Below are positions 44,994 to 53,955 of a stretch of DNA of 64,000 nucleotides, piece by piece. The number at the start of each line of letters is the position of its first letter. Position 1 is the first letter of the stretch. This stretch comes from Lachnospiraceae bacterium (lineage in GTDB: Bacteria; Bacillota; Clostridia; Lachnospirales; Lachnospiraceae): assembly GCA_024699325.1 (NCBI GenBank), contig JAILPS010000037.1:62001-126000 (forward strand), given 5' to 3'. Under the pieces are notes generated by a model that saw only the letters and a list, made by a program, of their open reading frames with translations, made no database searches and had not been told where the DNA came from. The position numbers and the translations under genes were made by a program.

Positions 44994-47859
44994 GGAATTA
45001 CTAGAAATCTTTAAAGAGTTTTTCGACAGACTGTTTCATTCGAGACTGTTTCCTGTTGCAGCGATATTTACGATAATGTTTGCCGTGCTGATCGTGAGAC
45101 TGTTCCAGCTTCAGATTCTGGAGGTTGACGACCACCAGGAGGATTATATCCAGATGTCGCTGACCACAGTTTCCACAGATTCTGTCAGGGGCAATATCTA
45201 TGACAGAAACGGTGTGCTGCTTGCATATGATCAGCTGGTTTACTCTGTGACTCTTAAAGATATTGGTTATTATGAAAAAAGTGCTGACAAGAATGCCATG
45301 ATTTTAGAGCTCATCCATCTTCTTGACGAATGTGATGAGGATATTATCATGACCATTCCTGTTGTTGTGTCAGACGATAATGACAGTAAGTACGAATACT
45401 CGACAACTGAGACCACCAGAATCAAACAGTTTCTTCGAGATATTTACGGCATCAAACTGTCACAGCTTGACGATGCCACAGGCAAATACCCCTCAGACAT
45501 CTCAGCCGACGAGGCAATAGAGATTATGAAGAAGAATTATTACTTCTCCAAGTGGTTAGGCGAGGACGGCAAACCTGTGGAGCTGACACCGGCTGATGAG
45601 CTTAGGGTCTGCAACATAAGGTATATGCTGGCGCAGTACATGTACAGAAAATATATCTCCATAACCATAGCTTCTGATGTCAAGCCTACAACCATGTCCA
45701 CAGTGCTTGAATATGCATCAAACCTCAGGGGCGTGGATGTGGAGGAGGACTATATAAGAGTCTATCCGGACGGAGAGTACTTCTCACAGATTATCGGCTA
45801 CACAGGCCTTGCAAGCGCTGAGGAGTTAGCGGCTCTTCAGAAAGAGGATGAGACCTACTCTGCCAATGATTACATTGGTAAGAGCGGTATCGAGGCGCTT
45901 CTTGAACAGGAGCTTTCCGGAACCAAGGGCTCTAAGACCATGTATCTTGACAGCACGGGTAAGGTTTTGGAGGTCATCTCAGAGGATAAGGCGGTTGTCG
46001 GCAATGATGTGTATCTGACCATCGACCACGATATGACCATCGCCTGCTATAAGCTTTTGGAGCAGCAGCTTGCCAACACAATCCTTAAGTATCTTGTAAA
46101 TGGAGATGTTGACAACACAAACTCTGACACAATCTACATATCCATCAAGGATGTATACTATCATCTCTTCTACAATAATGTCCTGTCCTATAAGGACATG
46201 GGAGATGCAGATGCACCGCAGTGGGAGAAGGATATCTATCAGGTTGTAGATACCTATAAACAGAATTACGTGACGCTCATGAGGGGTGAACTCTACTCAG
46301 ATAATCCGACATCCATGTCCGGCATGAACAGCGTCATGAACCAGGCATTTACATATGCATTCAACTGGCTTATCAATTCTAAATACATACTAAGCGAGAA
46401 CCTTGATAATAACGCCGACTATTACACGGCCATGACTAATGGAACGGGCAATATGAGAGACTTTATCTACAGTCTCATATCAGAGGCGAATATCATCAAT
46501 GTCTCAACGCTCATTACAGATGACGACTACTACGACGGCGATATCATATATGATCTGCTCATAAATATCATGTTTGAGAAGCTCTACGATGATGAGGAGT
46601 TTAACAATATTTTCATCAAGGATCTTATCAACTACTATGCGGTTGAGCCATATAAGGTTTGTCTGTCACTGTATTCACAGGGAGTGCTTAAGGAGGATCA
46701 GGCCAAGATGGCTGAGCTTCTCAAGGGCGATTACGATTACAGCTATGAATTCATGTATAACTGTATCAAAAACATTGAGATAACTCCTGCACAGTTGGCG
46801 CTTGACCCATGTAACGGCTCGGTTATCATAACAGATGTCCACAACGGCGATGTTCTGGCTCTTGTTTCGTATCCGTCGTATGACAACAACATGTTCTCCG
46901 GAACAGTTGATGCGACTTACTACAGTAAGCTCTTAAATGACAAGTCATATCCTCTGATCAACTATGCTACCCAGGCGCGAAACGCCCCCGGTTCCACATT
47001 TAAGATAGTATCTGCAATTGCGGGACTTGAGGAGGGAATAGTAGACACAGAGAGATTAATCGACTGTCTTGGTATTTTCGAATTAGTAACCCCTGCGGCA
47101 AAATGTTCCATCTATAACTCCACAGGAGCAGGCCACGGACCGCTTAATATTGTCCAGGCCATCGCCGAATCATGTAACTATTATTTCTACACAATCGGCT
47201 ACGAGATGAGCATTAACGACGAGGGCGAATATGAGCCTGAGCTTGGTATTGAGAAGCTTCAGTACTACGCTTCGCTTTTGGGACTTGACGAGAAGAGTGG
47301 TATCGAGATGAGCGAGTATGCTCCTCAGATATCTACGGAATTCCCAGTCCCCAGTGCCATCGGTCAGGGTACCAACAACTATGCCCCTGTGCAGCTGTCG
47401 AGATATGTCACGGCTGTTGCAAACAGCGGCAATCTCTTCAATCTGACACTGCTCGATAAGGTTACAGATTATTCCGGCAAGGTTGTGAAGGAATATGAAA
47501 ACACAGCGGAGCAGATTAAGGGCATATCTGATGAGACCTGGGATATTGTTCAGAAGGGTATGTACGAGGTTACACATTCCGGTTCGGTATCCACTAAGTT
47601 CAAATACACAGGCCTGGATGTCGCAGCCAAGACCGGTACCGCGCAGGAGGATTTGACGCGTTCTAACCACGCTGTTTTCATAAGCTATGCGCCTACCACA
47701 GAGCCTGAGATAAGCCTGACATGTACCATGCGTTTTGGCTATTCATCAGGTTACACAGCAGAGCTTGCGGCAAATATTTATAAATACTACTTCGGCAAGA
47801 TCACTCTCGAGGATATTCTGGGAAACAGTGTTCTCGATTCCTATGTGAGTGGCGAATAA
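44986..47859 (+). CDS. mrdA: Class B penicillin-binding protein 2, extended form
   Basis: Encodes 957 residues. One N-terminal membrane helix (about 20-40), the pedestal region (TVSTDSVRGNIYDRNGVLLAYDQ) and a C-terminal transpeptidase with S670TFK673, S729CN731 and K882TG884 make an intact active site. It crosslinks peptidoglycan with RodA. It is far longer than the about 630-residue PBP2 of E. coli: the active-site Ser lies near 670 because of a large Asp/Asn/Tyr-rich insert (about 360-600). It starts with TTG 12 bases after AAGGAG and overlaps the mreD stop. Confidence 0.92.
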   Translation: MLRELLEIFKEFFDRLFHSRLFPVAAIFTIMFAVLIVRLFQLQILEVDDHQEDYIQMSLTTVSTDSVRGNIYDRNGVLLAYDQLVYSVTLKDIGYYEKSADKNAMILELIHLLDECDEDIIMTIPVVVSDDNDSKYEYSTTETTRIKQFLRDIYGIKLSQLDDATGKYPSDISADEAIEIMKKNYYFSKWLGEDGKPVELTPADELRVCNIRYMLAQYMYRKYISITIASDVKPTTMSTVLEYASNLRGVDVEEDYIRVYPDGEYFSQIIGYTGLASAEELAALQKEDETYSANDYIGKSGIEALLEQELSGTKGSKTMYLDSTGKVLEVISEDKAVVGNDVYLTIDHDMTIACYKLLEQQLANTILKYLVNGDVDNTNSDTIYISIKDVYYHLFYNNVLSYKDMGDADAPQWEKDIYQVVDTYKQNYVTLMRGELYSDNPTSMSGMNSVMNQAFTYAFNWLINSKYILSENLDNNADYYTAMTNGTGNMRDFIYSLISEANIINVSTLITDDDYYDGDIIYDLLINIMFEKLYDDEEFNNIFIKDLINYYAVEPYKVCLSLYSQGVLKEDQAKMAELLKGDYDYSYEFMYNCIKNIEITPAQLALDPCNGSVIITDVHNGDVLALVSYPSYDNNMFSGTVDATYYSKLLNDKSYPLINYATQARNAPGSTFKIVSAIAGLEEGIVDTERLIDCLGIFELVTPAAKCSIYNSTGAGHGPLNIVQAIAESCNYYFYTIGYEMSINDEGEYEPELGIEKLQYYASLLGLDEKSGIEMSEYAPQISTEFPVPSAIGQGTNNYAPVQLSRYVTAVANSGNLFNLTLLDKVTDYSGKVVKEYENTAEQIKGISDETWDIVQKGMYEVTHSGSVSTKFKYTGLDVAAKTGTAQEDLTRSNHAVFISYAPTTEPEISLTCTMRFGYSSGYTAELAANIYKYYFGKITLEDILGNSVLDSYVSGE

Positions 47860-47877
47860 ATGCAATCTGGAGTTTAT

Positions 47878-48642
47878 ATGGGACAGGTGATTTTAGTCTG
47901 CTCAGGTAAGGGCGGCACAGGGAAAACAGGAATAACAGCCGCATTAGCCGTGGCATTTGGCAGGAAGAATCTAAGCGTTCTAGCCATAGACGGTGCCTTA
48001 GGTTTTAGAAACCTGGACATAGTTTTTGGGCTTGAAAACAGGGTGATTAACAACCTTATCGATGTCTTAGAGGACAAGTGTGAGTTAGGTGCTGCCCTGG
48101 TTAGCGACAGGAAGTTTCCATCTGTCAGGCTGCTTCCAACTGCCTGGATGAGGCCTGTCAGCTCCCTGGACGAGAAGAGTTTTAAGAACTTAATAGAGCG
48201 AGTCCGCTCGGAGTATGATGTGATACTAATTGACTGCCCCGATAACGAAGTATTGTTTAAGACATATATTTCCTGTTCCGACAGGGCAGTAGCTGTAATC
48301 ACAGGGGATGTCTGCTGTGTTAGAAATGCTGACAAAACCTTAAGAACTTTAAAGAGCAATTCCGTAAGAGATATCTCTCTTATAGTCAACAGGTTTGACT
48401 ATAAGAAGACAGCTTCCGGAATACATTTATCCATTGATGACATGACAGATCTTCTGGCGGAAAATGTTATAGGCATTATCCCTGAATGTGAGGCCATGGC
48501 TTCTGGCATCAACAGGGGAGAGCCTGTGACGCTTGACGGCGGTTTTGTGGGCAAGCTTATTGACAATGTGGCATCGAGAATGCTTGGAGAAGTCATTCCC
48601 CTGACTAGTGTTAAGAAGCTTGCAAGATATAATAAGAATTGA
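47878..48642 (+). CDS. MinD-like ATPase with altered catalytic motif
   Basis: Encodes 254 residues of the MinD/ParA family. The deviant Walker A is SGKGGTGKTG with both Lys11 and Lys16. The next motif reads AIDGALGFRNLDIVFGLENR, so the first Asp (38) is kept but the second, equivalent to E. coli MinD Asp40, is Ala. Walker B reads LIDCPDNEV. The C-terminus (VKKLARYNKN) is only a weak amphipathic helix. MinC and MinE genes, normally on either side, are missing. ATG 47878 follows GGAG. It may position something else, act as an ATP-locked scaffold, or be decaying. Confidence 0.8.
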   Translation: MGQVILVCSGKGGTGKTGITAALAVAFGRKNLSVLAIDGALGFRNLDIVFGLENRVINNLIDVLEDKCELGAALVSDRKFPSVRLLPTAWMRPVSSLDEKSFKNLIERVRSEYDVILIDCPDNEVLFKTYISCSDRAVAVITGDVCCVRNADKTLRTLKSNSVRDISLIVNRFDYKKTASGIHLSIDDMTDLLAENVIGIIPECEAMASGINRGEPVTLDGGFVGKLIDNVASRMLGEVIPLTSVKKLARYNKN

Positions 48643-48669
48643 AAGAGCGCACTGCGCTAAGGTAACTCT

Positions 48670-49839
48670 ATGTTTGAAAATTATCACCTTAAAAACTTTA
48701 ATTTTCGAATAATTATATATGTGCTGGTGCTGAGTGTGATCGGGGTGCTTCTGATCTACAGCGCTACGAACCAGTCGACCTATTATGGCAACTACTATAA
48801 GCGACAGATATTTGGAATCGCGGTTGGTTTTGTCGCCATGATGGTTATGGCTTTGATAAGCTATAAGTTCGTGCTCAAATGCTGGCCATTTGTCTATGCA
48901 ATAGATATGGTTTTGCTGGTGCTGACCGCCATCATGGGAAGCACCCACGGCGGCGCCAAGAGATGGCTGGTGCTTCCGCTTATCGGAAACCTTCAGCCCT
49001 CGGATTTTAGCAAGATTGCCATAATCGTGTGTCTGGCTGCATTTATCGCCTACTTCCACGAAAAGCTTAATAAGCCCGTGGTTTTGTTTGGCGCTCTGTG
49101 TATGGTTGTGCCACACATTTTCATGGTTTTCAGACAGCCCGATTTATCAACCACAATCCTTATGCTTGCCATAGTTGCGGTTATGCTATATGTTGCCAAG
49201 ATAAGCTATAAATACATATTGGGAGTGCTTGCAATTCTGCTCCCGGTCGTGGTTTATTTTGCATATTTTATTCTGAGCCACACCATGGACGAGTTGGTCA
49301 CTATGGCAGGAGAAAACTACCAGCTAAAGAGAATTCTCTCCTTCATATGGCCGAGCCTTTTTCAGGATTCCATCTATCAGCAGCAAAACTCTGTCATGGC
49401 CATAGGAAGCGGCGGTCTTCTTGGCAAGGGACTTAACACCACAACATTTGAATCTGTCAAAAACGGCAACTTTATATCTGCCTCCCACACGGATTTTATT
49501 TTCACGATAGCGGGGGAGGAATTAGGATTTGCAGGTTGTGTTCTGATCATTTTACTGTTATTATTACTAGTGATTGAGTGCCTTCACATAGCGAAGAATG
49601 CCGACTCAATCGAGGGAAGAGTTATATGTGTCGGAGTGGCCACCATGTATGCCACACAGACATTTATCAACATAGCTGTGGCGACGTGGATTATGCCTAA
49701 CACAGGCCTTCCGCTTCCATTTATCAGCTACGGATTAAGTTCAATCATAAGCATGTATATTTCCGTTGGCCTGGTCTTAAATGTGGGCCTGCAGCGAAAA
49801 ATACGTGAGAAGGAAAGCACCATATTTGATGATCTTTAA
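48670..49839 (+). CDS. rodA: RodA-type SEDS glycosyltransferase
   Basis: Encodes 389 residues with about ten membrane helices. SEDS hallmarks are LLIYSATNQS, GSTHGGAKRWLVLPLIGNLQPSDFSKIAIIV and the C-terminal PNTGLPLPFISYGLSSIISM. SEDS proteins polymerise lipid II with a class B PBP. Position beside mreC/mreD/PBP2 supports RodA over FtsW. It lies 27 bases after the MinD-like gene. Confidence 0.92.
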   Translation: MFENYHLKNFNFRIIIYVLVLSVIGVLLIYSATNQSTYYGNYYKRQIFGIAVGFVAMMVMALISYKFVLKCWPFVYAIDMVLLVLTAIMGSTHGGAKRWLVLPLIGNLQPSDFSKIAIIVCLAAFIAYFHEKLNKPVVLFGALCMVVPHIFMVFRQPDLSTTILMLAIVAVMLYVAKISYKYILGVLAILLPVVVYFAYFILSHTMDELVTMAGENYQLKRILSFIWPSLFQDSIYQQQNSVMAIGSGGLLGKGLNTTTFESVKNGNFISASHTDFIFTIAGEELGFAGCVLIILLLLLLVIECLHIAKNADSIEGRVICVGVATMYATQTFINIAVATWIMPNTGLPLPFISYGLSSIISMYISVGLVLNVGLQRKIREKESTIFDDL

Positions 49840-49850
49840 GGAGACTCGCT

Positions 49851-50243
49851 ATGAATATTGGATTGATTGCACATGACACTAAGAAGACACTGATACAGAA
49901 TTTCTGCATCGCCTACAGAGCAACATTTGCCAAGCATAATCTGTATGCGACGGGAACCACGGGAAGAGCTATTGAGGACGCCTGCGGACTGCAGATTCAT
50001 AAGCTCATCGCCGGACATTTAGGTGGAGAAAACCAGCTGTTTACGCTCCTTGAGAGCAACGAAATCGACGCTGTAATCTTCCTTCGCGATCCGTTTAAGA
50101 CCGAGCAGGCGGACAGGGATGTTCACTCTATCATGGAGCTTTGCGACGAGAGAAGCATTCCAATCGCCACAAACCTGGCTTCAGCTGAGATACTTATTAA
50201 GGCAATCGAGAGAGGAGACCTGGAATGGAGAGAATACAAGTAA
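49851..50243 (+). CDS. mgsA: Methylglyoxal synthase-like protein
   Basis: Encodes 130 residues of the MGS-like fold. Family stretches are IGLIAHDTKKTLIQNFC, LYATGTTGRAIED, AGHLGGENQ and PIATNLASAEILIKA. MgsA turns dihydroxyacetone phosphate into methylglyoxal. By alignment from memory with the E. coli enzyme, Asp20, Asp91 and Asp101 are kept (Asp9, Asp80, Asp90), but the catalytic Asp71 is Glu60 and His98 is Ala87. The position after rodA is conserved in clostridia. Activity is therefore plausible but not certain. Confidence 0.82.
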   Translation: MNIGLIAHDTKKTLIQNFCIAYRATFAKHNLYATGTTGRAIEDACGLQIHKLIAGHLGGENQLFTLLESNEIDAVIFLRDPFKTEQADRDVHSIMELCDERSIPIATNLASAEILIKAIERGDLEWREYK

Positions 50244-51199
50244 GGATTATAGTGGCATTACTTGCGGTTTTGGGTGTGTTTTCCTTAAGCGCATGCGCCA
50301 AGAGTCCTACATTTTATGCTCCGTACACATCATCAGACACGGCTGATCTTGACGCCAACGTGAATAAGGTTGCCACGCTTGAGGCCTACTCAAACGATAT
50401 TGTCGTACTTTTAGACAATTCGTCATATCCTGTGGAGAATGTCTCTGCAAGTCAGGCTCTGGCTTTTAAGCTGTCCAACAAGGAGGTTGTCCTGTGTAAG
50501 AATGGCTACGAGGAGTTTCAGCCAGGCAATATTACCAAGCTGTTTGCATCCTATTATGTCCTTATGACTCAGGATATCTACCAGTATGTGACCGTCGGCT
50601 CAGACATTTACAATATAGATTCCAGCCTCTTTGCGGTGCATTTTACGAAGAATGACTGCCTAAGATTCAAGGATCTTATATACGGGGCAGTGCTCTACGG
50701 CGCCAACGATGTTATCATTCCCATGGCGGATAACACATCCGGAAGCTTAAACAGCTTCGCAGGTGATGTGACCAGCTATGTGACCAACATGGGAGCTGAG
50801 AACACCACGCTTCTCAACTGCTACGGAACCGCGAGCGCCGGCATGAAAACCACCATTTACGACGTCTATATGATCCTCAGGGATGTGCTGATTAACGATG
50901 ACATATTGAAGCTTCTAGAGTCCAAGTCATACAGCTGTGAATACACAAACAACTCTAATCCCGCCTCTGTCAAATGGTACAACGCTTTGCCATATTTTAC
51001 AGGGGAACTTGAGACGAAGTCAGGGCTGGTTGTCCTTGGAGGAATGTGTGAGAATGCATCTCTTGAGCCCACACAGATGTTGGTTCTTGCCCAGGATGAG
51101 ACAGGAGAGACGTATGCTGTATTTGTAACGGGCTGCGCGTCTTTCTCAGACTGCAAGGCATCAGTTGAGGAAATTCTTTATCAGATTGCCAATTTATGA
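50225..51199 (+). CDS. Lipoprotein related to D,D-carboxypeptidases, catalytic Ser replaced
   Basis: Encodes 324 residues. A signal with lipobox LSAC (Cys24) predicts an outer-face lipoprotein. The rest aligns with the peptidase S11 fold (DacA/PBP5 type), but the SxxK motif reads N102ITK105, the SxN motif reads G159AN161, and only K265SG267 is acceptable. The nucleophile is thus absent and normal carboxypeptidase activity is unlikely. It overlaps mgsA by 19 bases at the end of the cell-shape operon, which suggests a binding or scaffolding role at the wall. It is a candidate pseudoenzyme rather than a pseudogene: the frame is intact. Confidence 0.75.
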   Translation: MERIQVRIIVALLAVLGVFSLSACAKSPTFYAPYTSSDTADLDANVNKVATLEAYSNDIVVLLDNSSYPVENVSASQALAFKLSNKEVVLCKNGYEEFQPGNITKLFASYYVLMTQDIYQYVTVGSDIYNIDSSLFAVHFTKNDCLRFKDLIYGAVLYGANDVIIPMADNTSGSLNSFAGDVTSYVTNMGAENTTLLNCYGTASAGMKTTIYDVYMILRDVLINDDILKLLESKSYSCEYTNNSNPASVKWYNALPYFTGELETKSGLVVLGGMCENASLEPTQMLVLAQDETGETYAVFVTGCASFSDCKASVEEILYQIANL

Positions 51200-51228
51200 T
51201 TGCAAAAAATCAGACAATATACTATAAT
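51200..51228 (+). promoter_or_regulatory. Promoter of the P-loop gene
   Basis: TTGCAA (51200-51205), a 17-base spacer and a consensus TATAAT (51223-51228) lie one base after the upstream stop and about 94 bases before the start. Confidence 0.72.
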
Positions 51229-51321
51229 GTCTATAAGATTTTTGATCGGAAAAACATGTTTGCAGGTTGTCGCTTATCCTGTAAAACATGAATACAAAAG
51301 CGTACAGAAATGGGGACAACT

Positions 51322-51741
51322 ATGATACAGATTATTGCGGGCAAGAAGGGAAAGGGCAAGACAAAGTTCCTTCTCGAGAAGGCTAATGAGGCGGTTAAGG
51401 ATGCAAAAGGTACTATCGTTTATCTCGACAAGAGCACGAAGCACATGTATGAATTGAACAGCAGTGTTCGTTTGGTCAATGTTTGTGACTACCCAATTTC
51501 TTCATATGATGCATTTTTGGGATTTGTTTCTGGTATTATCGCACAGGACTATGATTTACAGCAGATTTATTTCGACAGCTTCCTTAAGATAGCTGATCTT
51601 GAGGGCAAGAATATTGAGTCTGCCATTGAGGATCTGAAGGTTCTCAGTGATAATCACAATATCACGTTTGTTTTAAGCATTTCAAGCGATGCTTCAGAGC
51701 TTCCAGAAAATGCAAAGTCCAATATCGTAATCGCATTATAG
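51322..51741 (+). CDS. Small P-loop protein of unknown function
   Basis: Encodes 139 residues. It opens with a strand and P-loop, IQIIAGKKGKGKTKFLLEKAN, followed by IVYLDKSTKHMYEL, a Walker-B-like QQIYFDSFLKIAD and a terminal strand FVLSISSDASELP. There is no further domain. It resembles a minimal RecA/PilT-like NTPase, with no known function. ATG 51322 has GGGGA five bases upstream. It has its own promoter and terminator, so it is a single-gene unit ahead of the division-linked block. Confidence 0.7.
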   Translation: MIQIIAGKKGKGKTKFLLEKANEAVKDAKGTIVYLDKSTKHMYELNSSVRLVNVCDYPISSYDAFLGFVSGIIAQDYDLQQIYFDSFLKIADLEGKNIESAIEDLKVLSDNHNITFVLSISSDASELPENAKSNIVIAL

Positions 51742-51751
51742 TATGTATTAC

Positions 51752-51782
51752 AGGGGCTGTTGTGAAGCAACAGCTCCTTTTT
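51752..51782 (+). terminator. Intrinsic terminator after the P-loop gene
   Basis: An 11-bp stem with one G-U pair (51752-51762 with 51768-51778) and a 5-base loop is followed by TTTTT. Confidence 0.88.
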
Positions 51783-51810
51783 GTTGTATTATTTGAGAAG
51801 GGAGGAAGCC

Positions 51811-53250
51811 ATGGCTAAATCTAACCAGAGATCAAGAAACAGATCAAGATCTAAGAATAACGACAAAAAGCGCTTCCTGCCTTATCAGGAGCATTTTCAT
51901 CTGCACTATTCGGCTGTAATATTTATCATAGTGCTTATCTACATTCTGATAGTTGTATTTAACTATCTGACGGATGAGAAGACAGGCATCTATGAGGTTG
52001 TAAGGGGCGATAACAACGTATCAAGCAACTACACAGCATTTATATTCCGCGAGGAGAACACATACACCTCACCCTACAGCGGTTATGTCAACTACTATTT
52101 AGAGGCCGGCAACCGCATCCGCAAGAATTCAATCATCTGCACCATGGACGAAAAGGGTGATTTCCTGAAACAGATAATCACGCAGTCATCCACAGGCTCA
52201 AGTCTCAGCGATGACAAGCTCGCCAGATTCAAGAATTCGTTTGACGATCTTATCACATCCTTTGATTTAAATGATTATGATAAGCTCTACACAGCGAAGA
52301 ATTCCATAAACCTTGAACTGCTGACCATTCTTGCAGCTGAGGGCATGGAGGAGTATTTTGCCTCAAGCGACGAGTATTCCTTTGATATCATCAATACGCC
52401 TATATCAGGCATCTATGCCAACACCTGTGACGGCTATGAGAATTTCGAGATAGGCGATGTGAATGCTTCGATTTTAGACGATTCGAAATACTTAGAGAGA
52501 GTTGTTGAAAACTACTCAGGTAAGCAGATTAATGAGGGGGATTTCCTCTACAAAATCATTCCAGATGATGATTTCAGCATCGTATTTAAGATGAGCGATG
52601 AGGACCTGGTTAAGTACTGGGAGAGCACATATGTGACTGTCTTTTTTGACGACATTGGCAAGGAGCTTAGCGGCAAGAAGACCTTCGTGTTTGATTCTGA
52701 TGGAAACCGCTATGTGAGACTTGATTTTTCCGAGTATGGATTTAATCTGTCCAACTCCAGATACACATCAATCACCCTTAAGGATAACGCTATCGAAGGT
52801 CTCGAGATACCGCAGACCGCGCTTATTGATAAGCCATATTATGTGATACCTATAGATGTCACAACCTCTGGCGGTAACAGCACGAACGCAAGCACAGGAG
52901 TGCTTTTACAGACCTATGAGGAGGGACAGCTCAAGACAACATTTAAGGCCATAACCATAGTTGATCAGTATGAGGACCAGTACTATTTGGTGGACATGAA
53001 TGATTTTGCCGAGGGCGACAGTATAATCAATCCTAACACGAACGAGGTGTATCTGATAGGCGTTACGAAGACCATAACGGGCGTTTACAGCGTCAACAAG
53101 GGCTACGCTATATTCAAGCCTGTCAATATATTATATAAGCTCGACGAGGGCTACTGCATAGTCGAGGAGGGCGTCAGAGGAAGCATTGCCCTCTACGACA
53201 GAATCGCTCTGAATGCTGAGCTTATTTCGGAAGGAGAGATTATTTATTAA
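51811..53250 (+). CDS. HlyD-like membrane protein of the division locus
   Basis: Encodes 479 residues: a basic, Arg/Ser/Asn-rich cytoplasmic N-terminus (about 1-30), one membrane helix (about 40-60) and a large external domain with lipoyl-like/barrel-sandwich strands (YTSPYSGYVNYYLEAGNRIRKNSIICTMDE) and late beta-barrel stretches, as in HlyD-type adaptors. No transporter is encoded nearby. It directly precedes YggS/YlmE and SepF, overlapping the former by one base, so a role in septum-related wall processes is an inference. ATG 51811 follows GGGAGGAA. Confidence 0.72.
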   Translation: MAKSNQRSRNRSRSKNNDKKRFLPYQEHFHLHYSAVIFIIVLIYILIVVFNYLTDEKTGIYEVVRGDNNVSSNYTAFIFREENTYTSPYSGYVNYYLEAGNRIRKNSIICTMDEKGDFLKQIITQSSTGSSLSDDKLARFKNSFDDLITSFDLNDYDKLYTAKNSINLELLTILAAEGMEEYFASSDEYSFDIINTPISGIYANTCDGYENFEIGDVNASILDDSKYLERVVENYSGKQINEGDFLYKIIPDDDFSIVFKMSDEDLVKYWESTYVTVFFDDIGKELSGKKTFVFDSDGNRYVRLDFSEYGFNLSNSRYTSITLKDNAIEGLEIPQTALIDKPYYVIPIDVTTSGGNSTNASTGVLLQTYEEGQLKTTFKAITIVDQYEDQYYLVDMNDFAEGDSIINPNTNEVYLIGVTKTITGVYSVNKGYAIFKPVNILYKLDEGYCIVEEGVRGSIALYDRIALNAELISEGEIIY

Positions 53251-53942
53251 TGATTAGGGAGAATTTGGAATATATCAGAAGTGATATTGCAAATGTTTGT
53301 GCTTCCTGTGGAAGGGATGCGTCAGAGGTTACGCTTATCGCAGTAAGCAAGCTTAAGCCAAACAGCGATATAAGCGAGGCTATTGACGCAGGTCAGAGAG
53401 ATTTTGGCGAGAACTGGGTTCAGGAACTCAAGGATAAGATACCTGCATTTCCTGAGGACATAAACTGGCATCTCATCGGCCATCTTCAGAAGAATAAAGT
53501 CAAATACATAGTTGACAAGGTTAAATATATCCACTCTGTGGACAGTGTTGATTTAGCTGCACAGATTGAGAAGGAATGTGTCAAGAAGAACTGTGAATGT
53601 AATATTCTCCTGGAGGTGAATGTGGCCAGGGAGGAGAGTAAGTCGGGATTCTTCGAGGAGGATCTGATGAGCGCTGTCGAGGAAATTGCGAAGTTTTCTC
53701 ATGTTCACATTAAGGGTCTCATGACGGTCGCTCCGTTTGTGGAAGACCCCGAAGAAAACAGGGTTTATTTTAGAAAACTGAAGCATCTTTTGGTTGACAT
53801 ACAGAATAAAAAAGTGGATAATGTACAGGTGGATGTTTTATCAATGGGAATGACCAATGATTACAAAATAGCGATTGAGGAGGGCGCCACCATGGTGCGC
53901 ATCGGAACCGCTATATTTGGAGCAAGAGACTATTCAAAGTGA
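53250..53942 (+). CDS. PLP homeostasis protein YggS/YlmE (PLPBP)
   Basis: Encodes 230 residues of the fold-type III PLP-binding protein family, which buffers PLP and affects amino acid balance but has no known enzyme reaction. The PLP Lys is in LIAVSKLKPNSDI; other signatures are FGENWVQELKDK, WHLIGHLQKNKVKYI, LLEVNVAREESKSGF and the phosphate-binding SMGMTNDYKIAIEEGATMVRIGTAIFG. ATG overlaps the upstream stop. YlmE-SepF adjacency is classic in Firmicutes. Confidence 0.93.
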   Translation: MIRENLEYIRSDIANVCASCGRDASEVTLIAVSKLKPNSDISEAIDAGQRDFGENWVQELKDKIPAFPEDINWHLIGHLQKNKVKYIVDKVKYIHSVDSVDLAAQIEKECVKKNCECNILLEVNVAREESKSGFFEEDLMSAVEEIAKFSHVHIKGLMTVAPFVEDPEENRVYFRKLKHLLVDIQNKKVDNVQVDVLSMGMTNDYKIAIEEGATMVRIGTAIFGARDYSK

Positions 53943-53955
53943 GGAGAAAACAGCT

